From the NCBI GenBank assembly GCA_964035575.1, contig OZ037929.1:744001-808000 (forward strand): a DNA stretch of 64,000 nucleotides, given 5' to 3'. The notes beneath the pieces are model-generated. The model was given only the letters and a program-made list of their open reading frames with translations. It had not been told where the DNA came from and made no database searches. Shown in pieces: positions 1 to 11,199 of the stretch (positions are counted from its first letter, which is position 1; each line of letters starts with the position of its first letter). Both the position numbers and the translations under genes were made by a program. Source of the stretch: Rhynchopus sp. YZ270_cl-10. Taxonomy: Eukaryota > Euglenozoa > Diplonemea > Diplonemida > Diplonemidae.

Positions 1-2942
1 TAGACGCGCTGGCCTGCCTTTGCGCCATCGGAGGGGCTCAGGGTGACCGTCGACTTCGAGGGGTCGTATTTGTTGGAAGCGCGGGTCTCGACGGTGGCCG
101 CACCAAGCGGCTGGCCCGAGTAGAGCACCTCAATACCCGAGCGGCCACGCCTCTCAGCGATGAAGGTGGTTCTCCAGGTTGTGTCGTTGAGCTTCTCGAC
201 CGGGGTGATCTCGTGCACACCGTTCTGCCCCTTGATGGTGAAGAGCACCTCCTGACCGTCCTCGATTGCCGCAGGCTCGTAGTGGTGACCACGCGTCGTG
301 ATAAACGCAGTCACAATCTCACCCGGAGCACACGGGTCTGGGTGGCACGCAATCACAGTCTTTGTGAGGTCCACACGCCCCTGGTCCTGGGGCGCCTTCA
401 TCCAGCTAAGAGCAGAGGAACGCTGTCCCTTGTACGTTGCGATGACGCCGGCGTACTCGACGTCCTCGGAGTCGGGGAGCTGCATGGTGGCCTTGTATGA
501 GGATGTGCGTCCGATGCGGTGGTGTGTGCCGAGGCAGTTCTGCCAGACGGCCTTGGTGATGCCGCCGAAGAAGGGGGAGAGGGCGATGTGCTCGACACGG
601 TCCTCGTCGTTGAGCAGGGGGCGGTGCGAGGCGCTGTCTCTGAAGAAGACCACCACCTCGACCTCGTCACCGGGCTCGGCATTTGCCGGGGTCATCGACA
701 CCGACATCTCAACGTCCGACGGCGTCTTCGGCTCAACCAGCAGACGCAGACGAGCGTTCACCTCCTCTGCCTCCTGCTCCGTCAGATCGTTTCCACCCGA
801 CAGCACCGCAGCCCGGTCCGCCTCCTCTGCAGTGTGGTACACATAGAACCCAGAGTGCAGCGTCTCCCCCCTGAACAACACCTGCACCGCCTTCCATCCT
901 GGCGAAGGCGCAAAGTGTGTGAACACGAACGACGCACACTCCGTGTCCTTCTTCGCGTTGGGTCCGTCCTCTCCGTCGACGGTCCTCTCCTTTGCGATGA
1001 GAGGGTGGCCTGAGTCTTTGCCAGCGATGATGACGCGGAACTCGTTGGGGGAGGAGGCCTTGATGGGCTCGCCCTGGGAGTTGCGGGTGGTGATGATGAT
1101 GTTGACGGGTTGGCCTTCGACAACGGGGTAGGCGCCGGCAGCACCGTTGACCTCGACGAGGGTCTTGAGGGGGTCTGCGACTCCCCATGCGCTGATCATC
1201 TTGCGGGAGTTGCTTGTGACCGCGTACATGAGGCCGTCGTCGACGTCGCGCAGCTCGCGCAGACGCTGCTGGATCTCGTGGTTGTTGTTGCGTGCCTCAT
1301 CCTGGTTCTCCTGCTCACGCGCCTGCTGGTCGACAACGATCTGCGTTGTCTTGAAGATAAGCTCGTTCTTGTCCTTGTTGTCGTCGATCAGGTCCTGCAT
1401 CGTCTTCTCCGTGTACTCCGCATCGCATGTGAACTGCTCCGACTGCAGCTTGACCTCCTCAAGCTCAGTGTGGATCTCCCTGTAGGTGTTGGATTAGAAA
1501 AATAGAGGATTTTTAGAATTCTGTGCTTTGTCCAAATGCAATGTGATGAATTTGCAAATAAATTAGATAGGGTTGGAAAAGCCACTGTACTTTTCTTCTT
1601 TGAAATATAAAGATAACATTACAGAAGCTTCAGCGTGATGAACCTCAACACCTCTGCTTGGTCACCTTGATGATCAAAAGGGGAAGGGTGGTGGGAGGAG
1701 GGGAGGAGGGGGGCAGGGAACTCGCATACTCAACACGGCCAACAAGGTCCTGTTCGCGCACGACAAACTCGTTTTGTGTCTTCTCGATGGCAAGCCTGTG
1801 GTTGTGGTTTTGTAGCATTTAAACATGAGATTAATTGGGATGCCATTATAATCAGATGCGCAGAGCGGAAAGCTTTTGAGCGGGTCTACCCACAGCCTTT
1901 CGTACCATAATCCCGTTTCGAGAGAAACGACGAAGGTTGAAAAAAGGTTTGTAAGATGAACCCTGAGCCTCTGTGCTTTCGTCATCGGACAAAGAGTGTG
2001 AAGTGTAGTGCATACTCAAGCTCCTTGTTGGTGTGTTCCGTGTCGTCGGCACGTGTCTGTGCCTTGTCCACTCTAACGCGAAGCTCGGTGGTCTCCTCGT
2101 CCTTCGCACGCAGCTCAGTGTCCTTCTTCTTGAGGTAGTCCTCAAGGGTGAGCACCTCCTGCTTCTTGTCCCCAAACTTGCGGTTCTGCTCGTCAATCTC
2201 GGAGCGTGCCTGTCAAAAAAAATAATAAAAGTTTATAAGATGAACCTAAGCCTCTCGTCGCCTTGGTTACATTCGTTATAAAAGAGAAGTTGAAAAGTGC
2301 AAACGCCTCACCATTCATCGGACGCAGGCACTAAAACAAAGAGTAATTTTCTCTCACAAGACACCATACACCATCCATTTCCCCCACCTTTCAAACTCCG
2401 TTCATTTGACACATTTTCTGTTCGTTTTTCAGACCAAAAATAGAAAACCAACATACCTCCTTAAGCACCTTCTCCACCTGCCCAACGTCACGGGTGAGTT
2501 CGCTGATGCGGTTCTCCTTCTCCTTAAGCTCTGTTCCACGCTGTTCGAGGATGTTGTCACGGTTGTTGATGTCCTGGTCTTTCCCGCGGATGGTTTCGTC
2601 GCTGGCACGGAGCTGCTCGATGAGCTCGTCGGCGTGCTCCTTGAGTTCGACGATGCGTTGCTCGTACACTCCGGTCACGCGGGCCAGCTCCTCTCTACGG
2701 CGAACACGCTCTTCTGTCTCGATGTTCTCAATCTGCAGACGCAGGTCCGCAACGCTCCCGTTCAACCTCGCAATCTCGTGTCTCGCCTCCGCCAGCTCCG
2801 CCCCCTGCAGCTCGTGGAAGTCCTTCAACCGGTGGATCACCTCCTTCAGGCGCTCCTCGTTCTCGTTCTGCGGGTAGATGTCATCCGCAGGGGCAAGGAT
2901 CTCAAGGTACCTCGCACGCCCCATCAGCTGGTCGTCTCCCAT
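1..2942 (-). CDS. Coiled-coil protein with Ig-like (filamin-like) repeats, partial at 3' end
   Basis: Four exons read on the minus strand: 2942-2457, 2209-2016, 1795-1730 and 1479 to the left edge. Donors are GTATGT, GTATGC and GTATGC; acceptors are CAG; all phases agree (0, 2, 2). About 741 residues are visible. Residues about 35-330 are rich in Glu, Lys, Gln and Arg and look like a long coiled coil. From about residue 350 onward the protein reads as successive beta-rich Ig-like units with Pro/Gly turns, resembling filamin or bacterial Ig-like repeats. A cytoskeletal or scaffold role is inference. The start is the first Met after an A-rich leader containing AG. All three introns contain family A, and the first also contains family B. 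The C-terminus lies outside the window. Coding is strong; function is not established. Confidence 0.8.
1480..1729 (-). repeat. Intron 3 of the coiled-coil gene, containing a family A element (about 1631-1670)
   Basis: The 250-nt intron is bounded by GTATGC and CTACAG. Around 1631-1670 the plus strand carries a diverged family A copy: a GTGATGAACCT-like left part, then CCTCTGCTTGGTCACCTT. Confidence 0.6.
1796..2015 (-). repeat. Intron 2 of the coiled-coil gene, containing a family A element (about 1941-1986)
   Basis: The 220-nt intron is bounded by GTATGC and CCACAG. Plus-strand 1941-1986 carries TAAGATGAACCCTGAGCCTC followed by TGTGCTTTCGTCATC, a family A copy close to the donor in transcript sense. 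Confidence 0.65.
2210..2456 (-). repeat. Intron 1 of the coiled-coil gene, containing family A (2229-2270) and family B (2291-2332)
   Basis: The 247-nt intron is bounded by GTATGT and GACAG. Plus-strand 2229-2270 holds AGTTTATAAGATGAACCTAA and CCTCTCGTCG (family A). Plus-strand 2291-2332 holds AAAAGTGCAAACGCCTCACC, then CATTCATCGGACGCAGGCAC (family B). Confidence 0.7.
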
Positions 2943-3300
2943 CGTGTTTTCTTTTCTTTTCTTTTTTTTGCCAATACAAAACCGGCAGCGGGTCAATCCC
3001 CCCTTTGTGTAGTTCTGTGGTGATTTTTTGGATCGGTAATTAAAGTTGTTTCTCGTTGATTGCACAATCCTGTTTGAGGGATGATTTGGCGACCGTACCG
3101 GTACTATTTTCTCCTTAAAGCAAGATGTAGGAAAAGGTAGGCGGGGGGTTTTGTTGATAAAATAGAAATTAAATTCTAGAATTTCAGGCACAATGCCACC
3201 AACGCTGGAAAAAAGAAATGGCAGGTGGGGGGAGGCAACTATTTAGAATATTGAATATTTGATAACATTGTGTATTGTCACCCGATTTTTCATTTTTTTT
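2943..3300. repeat. Intergenic spacer with a family E element (about 3040-3125)
   Basis: About 3040-3125 matches copies near 10137-10235 and 48885-48975. Shared blocks are CGTTGATTGCACAAT, GGCGACCGTA, and CTATTTTCTCC followed by TTAAAGC. The rest is A/T-rich with no convincing exon. It is upstream of the coiled-coil gene and downstream of the helicase. Confidence 0.6.
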
Positions 3301-5229
3301 TTAAATCGCGTCGAACGAAGTTGGGTTTGCGAGTCTGTGCATCTCCGTCTTTTTCATGAATGCGCTTTTCTCTGTATCATCGCGGGTCAGGTCTGACAGC
3401 GCCTCGGAACGTTCGGATGGGTGAAGCATGGACTCAAGACTGCGAAGGACGGGCTTGGGGAGACTATGGTTCACGAAGGTGTGCGCGACACCTCTGCTGT
3501 TTACACGACCGGTCCGTCCGTTGCGTTGGATCAAAACTGCGTGGGTGTCTTCCAGAGGTACATCATAGTTCATCACGATCCCTACTCTTTCAATGTGAAT
3601 CCCACGACTCAAAATGTCCGTCGTAATGAGCACTCTGGTCTCTCCCGAATGGAACGCACCTAACGCAATGTCTCTTTGATATTGCAGCTGCTCTTCGTGA
3701 ACCATGCCAACAATTCTTGGATGCATCACAGTAATAAGCGAGTCATACAACATCATGACATCCTTTGGAGTTGCGGCAAAGATCAGAACCTTCACATTAT
3801 CGGTGAGAATGGTGTTTTTGCTGAACATCAAGGCGATAAACGCGGCGCGGTCCACTGCAGGGACAATATGGACTTTGTGTGAGACAGAGGGCAGTCCTGC
3901 CTCGCTTCCTCCAACCCTCAGCATCATTGTTGATTCCGCGCTAAGATATTTCTTTGCATGAACTGCTGAGATCGCAGACCACGTGGATGCGATCATAAAG
4001 GTCTGCACCGCCCCTGCCTTACGAAGATAGAGAGTGTCAATGAGATTCACATTCTCTTGATTTTGCATTAAGTAATCGGCTTCGTCAATAATAAACAATC
4101 CGGTTCGTTCGAAAGAAACCAGCTTTTTTTTGATTTTCTTCCCTTTAGTGGTCATCGAAGTACTCAACTCTGCAAGCCTATCAGGGGTACCCACCACTAT
4201 TTCCGCGGTATGCGGGATTTGCCCATATTCCCCTGACACCAAACCTGAGGTTATACCACATGGATTTGCAAGCCTTTGGCACACCGTAAAGACCTGCATT
4301 GCAAGCTCCGTTGTTGGAACCACAATAACCACTAACGGTGCTGCCGTCTTTTTCGTATCTTTGATTCGTTTCCGTTGTCTGCGACGTTCCGCTGGTGTTG
4401 CCTCTGGGTCCACCTCTTCTTCCTCCTCTTCAGCCACGTACCCAGCTCTATTATGCAAAACATGCAAAATCGCAGGCAAAATATAACCAATAGTCTTGCC
4501 ACTCCCGGGGAGACCCAAGCAAACGATGTCGTAGTTCAGCTGCGAAGCGATCCACAGATTCCCTTGGACCGGGGTGGGGCGGATGAAGTGTTCTCCTTCC
4601 AACGCGAGAATGAGCAGATCAGGCGCGTCAAATGCTTTAAGCTGTTGGAATGTAGTCAGCTCGTGAAGTGGCTTTGCTAGAGACACCCCGGTGACAACTA
4701 CGTTGTGGTTTCGTATGGCTGCGTGCGGTTCGTCCCCTTTGTCCAGCTTTGCATGGGCCGCCCCTTTCGTCCCTTTACCAAACGCAGCAAAAAACGAATT
4801 AACCATCTTGATTTTGTTTGTCTTAATCTGAGCCTGAAACATATCTTGTCTCAACCGGGTCGCAAGCTCTTCTCTTAATTCAGCCCTCTCTCTTTCATTG
4901 ACAACAGAAGAGTACGTACCAGCCACACTGTTTCGGGTGCGTTCAAGAGCGTGACTCGGGTTGTTTCTGTCCACACTCAACTGCGTCACGGTATGCTGCG
5001 CTTTTGGCTTAATATGTGAATTCAATTTGTCCGCCATTCCCATTCCCCCAGGTCGAAACAACCCATGTGTTCCCCTTGGGCTAAACCTTCTGTCCTTCGA
5101 AGTAGAGGCCTTATGATCGAAACTAATAAAACGGTGTTGTGAAGACAGAGATGCTGGTGGAGAAGGAGAAGAAGAAAGGCCAAACCCCCGACCAATCGCA
5201 TTAACAATTGAGGGGCATTTTGGGAACAT
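3301..5229 (-). CDS. DEAD-box ATP-dependent RNA helicase, probably mitochondrial
   Basis: Single-exon, 642 aa. Motifs in order: Q-like FIRPTPVQ (215-222), Walker A GLPGSGKT (239-246), Ia PTTELA (305-310), TPDR (348-351), DEAD (382-385), AST in place of the usual SAT (414-416), TTDILSRGIH (536-545) and QRNGRTGR (568-575, usually HRIGRTGR). These place it in helicase superfamily 2, RNA unwinding or RNP remodelling. Residues 1-40 are rich in Ser, Arg and hydrophobics and nearly lack acidic residues, as in a mitochondrial presequence (inference). An acidic then basic insert (about 266-297) sits between motifs I and Ia. The Met at 5229 was chosen because upstream in-frame sequence is low-complexity Pro/Ser/Phe. 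No intron is needed. Confidence 0.93.
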   Translation of the reverse strand: MFPKCPSIVNAIGRGFGLSSSPSPPASLSSQHRFISFDHKASTSKDRRFSPRGTHGLFRPGGMGMADKLNSHIKPKAQHTVTQLSVDRNNPSHALERTRNSVAGTYSSVVNERERAELREELATRLRQDMFQAQIKTNKIKMVNSFFAAFGKGTKGAAHAKLDKGDEPHAAIRNHNVVVTGVSLAKPLHELTTFQQLKAFDAPDLLILALEGEHFIRPTPVQGNLWIASQLNYDIVCLGLPGSGKTIGYILPAILHVLHNRAGYVAEEEEEEVDPEATPAERRRQRKRIKDTKKTAAPLVVIVVPTTELAMQVFTVCQRLANPCGITSGLVSGEYGQIPHTAEIVVGTPDRLAELSTSMTTKGKKIKKKLVSFERTGLFIIDEADYLMQNQENVNLIDTLYLRKAGAVQTFMIASTWSAISAVHAKKYLSAESTMMLRVGGSEAGLPSVSHKVHIVPAVDRAAFIALMFSKNTILTDNVKVLIFAATPKDVMMLYDSLITVMHPRIVGMVHEEQLQYQRDIALGAFHSGETRVLITTDILSRGIHIERVGIVMNYDVPLEDTHAVLIQRNGRTGRVNSRGVAHTFVNHSLPKPVLRSLESMLHPSERSEALSDLTRDDTEKSAFMKKTEMHRLANPTSFDAI

Positions 5230-5426
5230 TGTTCTGTGTGTGTGTGTGGGAGGGGAATTGGGGTTGGAGGGAAAAAAAAAACTCACCCAACACCCTGAAA
5301 TTGGTTGGATAGGGTAAAGGGGGGAGAGGGGAGAGGGGAGAGGAGAAGGAAAGGGAATGGTAGTTATGTATGGCATTTTTGACCACACATTTTGGGGCCA
5401 TATTCTGCGCAAGAATTACCCCTATT

Positions 5427-5565
5427 GGTGTGTTCCGGGGTATCGAAAAATACAAATTTTCATTTTCAATTCACAACTCTTCACAAAATATATGGCCAAA
5501 ACTATGTTGTGAAAAGTTGCGAAGAGTTGTGAAGATGTGTAAAATCCTATACCCCGGAACACACC
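5427..5565. mobile_element. Short TIR element (MITE-like)
   Basis: GGTGTGTTCCGGGGTAT at 5427-5443 is exactly inverted as ATACCCCGGAACACACC at 5549-5565. The interior contains further inverted AACTCTTCACAA/TTGTGAAGAGTT-type segments. Flanks show CCTAT on both sides, one base from each end, a possible target duplication. No coding capacity; the class is unknown. Confidence 0.75.
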
Positions 5566-5587
5566 GCCTATGAGTTATCAAACACAC

Positions 5588-5670
5588 ACCCTCCGACTGA
5601 CCCACTGTACGACGCCCAGCCATCCGGGATGAAAGCACAAAAATACCCTGCGGCCTACAACAGAAGCTGA
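5588..5670 (+). repeat. Family D dispersed element
   Basis: Shares CCGACTGACCCACTGTACGA, then CCCAGCC and GGGATGAAAGCACAAAAA, with copies near 45355-45400 and 54048-54108. It also shares CACCCTGCGGCC-type sequence with 16304-16352. Confidence 0.6.
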
Positions 5671-7583
5671 AAAAGGAACCCTAATAGACTTACCCCGTGG
5701 AGGAAAATAAATAACTTTGTTTTTTTTTGTGTTGCCTTTGTTATTGCAGCTGGGTGTTTCTTTAAAAAAGAAAAGAACTTTTTTTTTTGTATATTTTTTT
5801 TGGGGGGGCTGGGGTGTGAACAGGAAACAAAAAAACCAAACAAAAAGAAAGGGGGTATTTGTGTGTGTGTGTGTTATATGTTTTTTTGCTGTTTTCTTTT
5901 GTTTATTTTTGCTGTACTTTCCTTCCATCCCTCTTTTGCACCCCCCTCCTTTTCCTATAACACCTGCGACACTGAAGACCCTTGTTGTTCACTGCCCATT
6001 TTCCCCACCCCCTTTTCCAACTCAAACTGGAAACTTCAAACCTTCCCAGAACACTAAAGCAACTTTGTTGGTGTACAGACTTCACTCTGTCTTATTTTTA
6101 GGAAGGAAAAAAAGAAAAAAATATGAGAGAAAAGAAAAAAGAGAAGTTTAAAAGTGCAAAACGCCTTCACCTGTACAAGCGGCAGACGCAGGGGCACACA
6201 GTTCTCTGTGGAGTTATCGAACCCCGCAGAGAGCACTTCATTGGTATAAAAAAAATGGAATTATGCTGGAAGGCTTTTTTTTTTGTCGGTAAATCGAGAA
6301 TCAGATGTCAAAAAGATAAGAAGTAAAAGAAGAAAAAAAAAAGAGAGGAAAAAAAAAATGTGACATTTTGATTATCGATACTGTCAAAGTACTAACCCCC
6401 CTCACAGTGTTTCAAAATCCCATTGCATGATGGTAAAGCCCTCTTGTGAACAGTGTACCTTTGGTATGACCGGGTGTACCGGGGGTGTGGACACCCCAAC
6501 CATACAGTCCTACAATGGATTTTTCGTGGTTTCAAATCCATCTGATAAAAAAGCTACCTGTTTGTGAAGTTCGTCTTGGTCTTTTTTGATAAATTGTTGG
6601 AGTAGTGTAGTTGCCTCGGTTGTGTTGCCACAGTTTGTGCAATCTCCACTGTCACAGACTCAGCATCATACATAAAAGAAAAAAAGAAGACAGAAAAATG
6701 GGAAAAAAAAAATAAAGAAAAAAAAACTTGCAAGACATTTCCTTGGGGGGGTTTTTTACATGGGGGTGGTAGGGGGGGAAATTTGTAGGAGGGTCTTTGT
6801 CCTGCATGGGAGATGTAAAAAAGATATGTTCATTTTGATGTCAACTCTTCGTACCGATATAACTTCTTTTTTTTTTTTTGTTTTGTTTGTCCAACTCCAG
6901 AGATACTTTTTTTTTTGTACAAACACACCACCACTACTCCCCCTTTTCTTTTTTAATGTGCGTGTTGGTATATTATAATTCTACAGAAAAATCGATTTTT
7001 TTTTGTGTCTTGCACTTCACTTCAAATACCTAAGCACTCAAAATGTTTTTGCAAAAAATAAAATAAAAAGAAATAGTGAATGTGCTTTCCTCTCAACAAC
7101 ACATCTCAGAAAGAAAGAAAATGTAGAAAAATAAAATAAAACCACACCCCTCCAGAAGCGTTTATCAACCCCATCCATCAACTGAGGGGGGGGGGCAGAC
7201 GATACCTTCCTGGAGAGGAACAAAAATCTAGTGCACTGAGGGGATTGTGTGTGTGGGGCTACGTTTTTTTGTTTATTTTTTTTTTTTTTTTTTGCCTTCC
7301 TAAAAAAAGTGAAAAAAGAAATGAGAGAGAGTTCCCCCTCGTTTCTTTCCATCCCCAAAAAAATGTCCCCCTAAAAAAACTCCCTTTGGCATTCACCACT
7401 GACCCCGCCCTTTATTTTTTTTTGCTAGATTTTCTGACACTCATTTTTGTTATTATTTTTTTTGTATCGGTTTAATAATCCAATTTGAGGTCTATCCTCG
7501 TTGGTGACCGAATTTTGTTTTTTCTACTGTCAGATAAACTAGAATGAATGAGAGGAACAAAAGGAAAAAGAAAACAAATAATT
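5671..7583. repeat. Gene-free A/T-rich stretch with families B (6146-6240), C (6405-6530) and F (6540-6665)
   Basis: No exon found. The B copy includes, on the minus strand, GGGGTTCGATAAC in the loop of a stem formed by TCTCTG and CAGAGA. The C copy has AACAGTGTACCTTTGGTA and CCATACAGTCCTACAA. The F copy, on the minus strand, matches plus-strand 50847-50930, sharing GGAGATTGCACAAA and TTCAACAATTTATCAAAAAA-like sequence. Homopolymers and GT runs fill the rest. Confidence 0.55.
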
Positions 7584-9435
7584 ATGGTGTGGCTGAAGGG
7601 GTCTGATTCGCACTTTTCCGCACTTTCTCGCACTTTTTCCGCACCTATTCGCACTTTTTCCGCACTTTTTCAGCACTTTTTCCGCACTTGTTCGCACTTT
7701 TAGCATGTAGGCTTGCTGACTGTCTTTGCCAAATACACAGGTACACAGGTACGGTAGGTACCCACAGAATACTGTGTACTGTAGGTACTGTGTACCTACA
7801 CAGGTACACAGACACAGTCAGCAAGCCAACATGGTAAAAGTGCGAATAAGTGCGGAAAAAGTGCGAAAACCGTACCTACAGTACCTACAGTACCTACAGT
7901 ACCTACAGTACCTACAGTACCTACAGTACCTACAGTACCTACAGTACCTACAGTACCTACAGTACCTACAGTACCTACAGTACCTACAGTACCTACAGTA
8001 CCTACAGTACCTACAGTACCTACAGTACCTACAGTACCTACAGTACCTACAGTACCTACAGTACCTACAGTACCTACAGTACCTACAGTACCTACAGTAC
8101 CTACAGTACCTACAGTACCTACAGTACCTACAGTACCTACAGTACCTACAGTACCTACAGTACCTACAGTACCTACAGTACCTACAGTACCTACAGTACC
8201 TACAGTACCTACAGTACCTACAGTACCTACAGTACCTACAGTACCTACAGTACCTACAGTACCTACAGTACCTACAGTACCTACAGTACCTACAGTACCT
8301 ACAGTACCTACAGTACCTACAGTACCTACAGTACCTACAGTACCTACAGTACCTACAGTACCTACAGTACCTACAGTACCTACAGTACCTACAGTACCTA
8401 CAGTACCTACAGTACCTACAGTACCTACAGTACCTACAGTACCTACAGTACCTACAGTACCTACAGTACCTACAGTACCTACAGTACCTACAGTACCTAC
8501 AGTACCTACAGTACCTACAGTACCTACAGTACCTACAGTACCTACAGTACCTACAGTACCTACAGTACCTACAGTACCTACAGTACCTACAGTACCTACA
8601 GTACCTACAGTACCTACAGTACCTACAGTACCTACAGTACCTACAGTACCTACAGTACCTACAGTACCTACAGTACCTACAGTACCTACAGTACCTACAG
8701 TACCTACAGTACCTACAGTACCTACAGTACCTACAGTACCTACAGTACCTACAGTACCTACAGTACCTACAGTACCTACAGTACCTACAGTACCTACAGT
8801 ACCTACAGTACCTACAGTACCTACAGTACCTACAGTACCTACAGTACCTACAGTACCTACAGTACCTACAGTACCTACAGTACCTACAGTACCTACAGTA
8901 CCTACAGTACCTACAGTACCTACAGTACCTACAGTACCTACAGTACCTACAGTACCTACAGTACCTACAGTACCTACAGTACCTACAGTACCTACAGTAC
9001 CTACAGTACCTACAGTACCTACAGTACCTACAGTACCTACAGTACCTACAGTACCTACAGTACCTACAGTACCTACAGTACCTACAGTACCTACAGTACC
9101 TACAGTACCTACAGTACCTACAGTACCTACAGTACCTACAGTACCTACAGTACCTACAGTACCTACAGTACCTACAGTACCTACAGTACCTACAGTACCT
9201 ACAGTACCTACAGTACCTACAGTACCTACAGTACCTACAGTACCTACAGTACCTACAGTACCTACAGTACCTACAGTACCTACAGTGCACAGTGTTCAAC
9301 TTTTACAAGGTGGGGGAAAATTTTTTGGGGGCTGATTCGCACTTTTTCCGCACTTTTTCCGCACCTATTCGCACTTTTTCCGCACTTTTTCAGCACTTTT
9401 CCGCACTTTATGCTCCCCCCCGTTCAGCCACACCA
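7584..9435. mobile_element. TIR-bounded element carrying the expanded 9-bp satellite
   Basis: TGGTGTGGCTGA at 7584-7595 is inverted as TCAGCCACACCA at 9424-9435. The same 12-bp termini bound an 88-bp element at 30201-30288, so this is a family. Inside each end are near-direct arrays of GCACTTTTTCC-type repeats (7609-7703 and 9335-9408). Next to the left array are palindromic GGTACACAG/CTGTGTACC segments (7738-7813). No transposase ORF is seen, so the element is probably non-autonomous. A target duplication is not clear here. Confidence 0.75.
7873..9285. repeat. Perfect tandem array of the 9-mer TACCTACAG, 157 copies
   Basis: 1413 bp with no interruption or variant unit visible. Because 9 is a multiple of 3 and most frames lack stops, it opens long ORFs with three-residue periods (Tyr-Leu-Gln and Thr-Tyr-Ser on plus, Arg-Tyr-Cys on minus). 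These are not treated as genes. The perfect homogeneity points to recent expansion, or to an assembler-collapsed array of uncertain length. Confidence 0.97.
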
Positions 9436-9775
9436 AAATACTTTCCCAATACTTTCAAATCAAAGAAGAGAAAAGTACATGAAAAAGTAAGAATACAAAG
9501 AAAAAAAAATTTCTTGCGTCTCTTTGTTGTTGTTCGTTTGTTGCTTTGAAACATCTACACTAAAAAGGAAGTACCCGAATCAAGCTTGCGTTCCTCTTAT
9601 CAGAGGCCCCCAGACCCATTCGGGCTTTACCTCTACTAATTTTTTTTTTGTCGTTTTTTTTTATTTTCTCTCCCGTTCCCTACTCTCATCCCCACCCAAA
9701 AGAAAAAGAAAAAAGAAAAAACGGGGGAAAACACTCACAAAAGGTACAGGTTTATTTTAACTTTGAAAAGAAATG
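9436..9775. other. Spacer, nothing recognised
   Basis: A/T-rich homopolymer sequence between the satellite element and the stop codon of the next minus-strand gene. No repeat family or exon seen. Confidence 0.6.
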
Positions 9776-11199
9776 TTACATTAGCAGATGGGAAAAATGA
9801 GGGGGGGGTAGAGGGTGGCGTAGGTGGGTGGCATGTAGAATAACAGCATGTGACTCCTTCCCCTGGACGTACACCCCCACCCCCCCTGGGTGTGCAGTGT
9901 TGCCCTCTTCAGTACACATCGGTTGCGACTGTGGTGTGTGGATGAATGTAAGAGTTTTGGGATATTTCACTCCTATGGAGAACGATATTTGAGTATGTGG
10001 GACGTGAACCTACAAATTTGACTTGAAATACAAATTCTCATAATTCTGCACCTTGGTACAAAATGACCGATGCACCGTGGGTGCACCCCTACATCTGAAA
10101 ATAGTAACTCTGATAGGTAAGTAAAAGGGAAAAAAAGGTTTTTTCGTTGATTGCACAATTACCCTGTTGGAGGGGTGATTGGCGACCGTATCTGAGGAAC
10201 TATTTCTCCTTTAAGCTACGCTTTAGGTATAATACATTCATAGGTATAAAAAAAACCCCCCTCAACAGCGGGAATGGGGAAAGAAAAAGTACATACGGGC
10301 CATGGATGGGTCTCCCTGCTTTTTCACCACGAAGAGCGCCTCGATCATCGCCCAGAAGAACTGTGTGGGGGAAGGGGGCAGTAAGAGGAAGGTTTTGGTA
10401 AGGTACCCTTCACTAAGTGTACGAGGCTTGATGAGCAGTACAAAAAACATCTCTTGCGGATGACGAACACTTCGACCAATAGTCAAGAAAAAAGCACCTC
10501 AAAGAGTCGGGTACAGATGATGGGGGTTGTAAGTTTGTTTGTTTTTTTTTGTTTTTGCTACTCTGTTTGTTTTGTATTATTTCATAGTAGTACTCACAGA
10601 TGACGGGGCATCTAGTACCCCTGTTTGTCTGAAACCGGTTCAGACTTCCATATTTGTTTCGCTTTTTTTCTCTGAAACCATTGTGCACATACCAGCCCCA
10701 GGAACGAGTAGTAGAACGCGAAAAGCGTTAATATTTTGAGCCAGTTTACGCAGCTGACCTGTGATGTTGAGGGGTGGTTTGAATACGAGGGGGATATTGT
10801 TATTTTGGGGGAACATTTCACGTACAGTGCGGCATTTATTTTTTTGTGTTAAACTGTGAACCTAATCATTGCCGCGCCTAGACAACGTTACTCACAGTAG
10901 TTATGTACAAAAAAAAAGGGGGTTTTCCCCCAGTACTGGAGTTGCTGTTGTTTGTGTAACCTATTGTCCTAATGAAGGCTCGCTCTGTCATTGCCGCACC
11001 AAGGTGGTATGCTAGTTGCCTCTCTTCTCTGGTATACCTTGCAGAGGCACGTTGCCTGGCCGGGACCGTCACCGTTGGGGTCGTAGCAGTTAAGTGCCCA
11101 GTCGTCGGGGCAGAAGCCCTTCTTCTTCTCAGCGTGCTCCTCCATGACCTCCTCGGGCTTCTCGTCGACAGGTGCGGCGGTGGTGGGCTCGGTGGACAT
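9776..11199 (-). CDS. Single-pass membrane protein resembling Na,K-ATPase beta subunit (short)
   Basis: Four exons: 11199-11038, 10758-10693, 10360-10297 and 9972-9776. Donors are GTATAC, GTATGT and GTATGT; acceptors are CACAG, CACAG and ATAG; phases 0, 0 and 1 agree. Product 162 aa. Residues 1-54 are acidic/Lys-rich with Cys-containing motifs, presumably cytoplasmic. Residues about 57-88 form one hydrophobic segment with Trp-Leu-Lys-Ile at its start and a Tyr-Tyr-x-Phe-Leu core, like the TM of P-type ATPase beta subunits. The remaining tail is only about 75 residues, against the usual large ectodomain of about 230, so it is short for that family or a different single-TM protein. The last intron holds families C and E. 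Gene structure is firm; family assignment is tentative. Confidence 0.7.
9973..10296 (-). repeat. Intron 3 of the beta-like gene, containing families C (10010-10100) and E (10137-10235)
   Basis: The C copy begins ACTTGAAATACAAATTCTCA and has CACCTTGGTACAAAATGACC. The E copy has CGTTGATTGCACAAT, GGCGACCGTATC and CTATTTCTCCTTTAAGC. Both families recur in unrelated loci. Confidence 0.65.

Noticed and set aside
6540-6665. Apparent Cys-rich exon on the minus strand ending at a GTAGC donor
   Set aside because: The same DNA recurs at 50847-50930 in an intron in the other orientation, so it is family F repeat, and no neighbouring exon joins it.
7726-9549. Long ORFs of repeating Tyr-Leu-Gln, Thr-Tyr-Ser or Arg-Tyr-Cys across the satellite
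   Set aside because: They arise because the 9-bp unit lacks stops in those frames; no start context, splice signal or non-repeat domain supports a protein.
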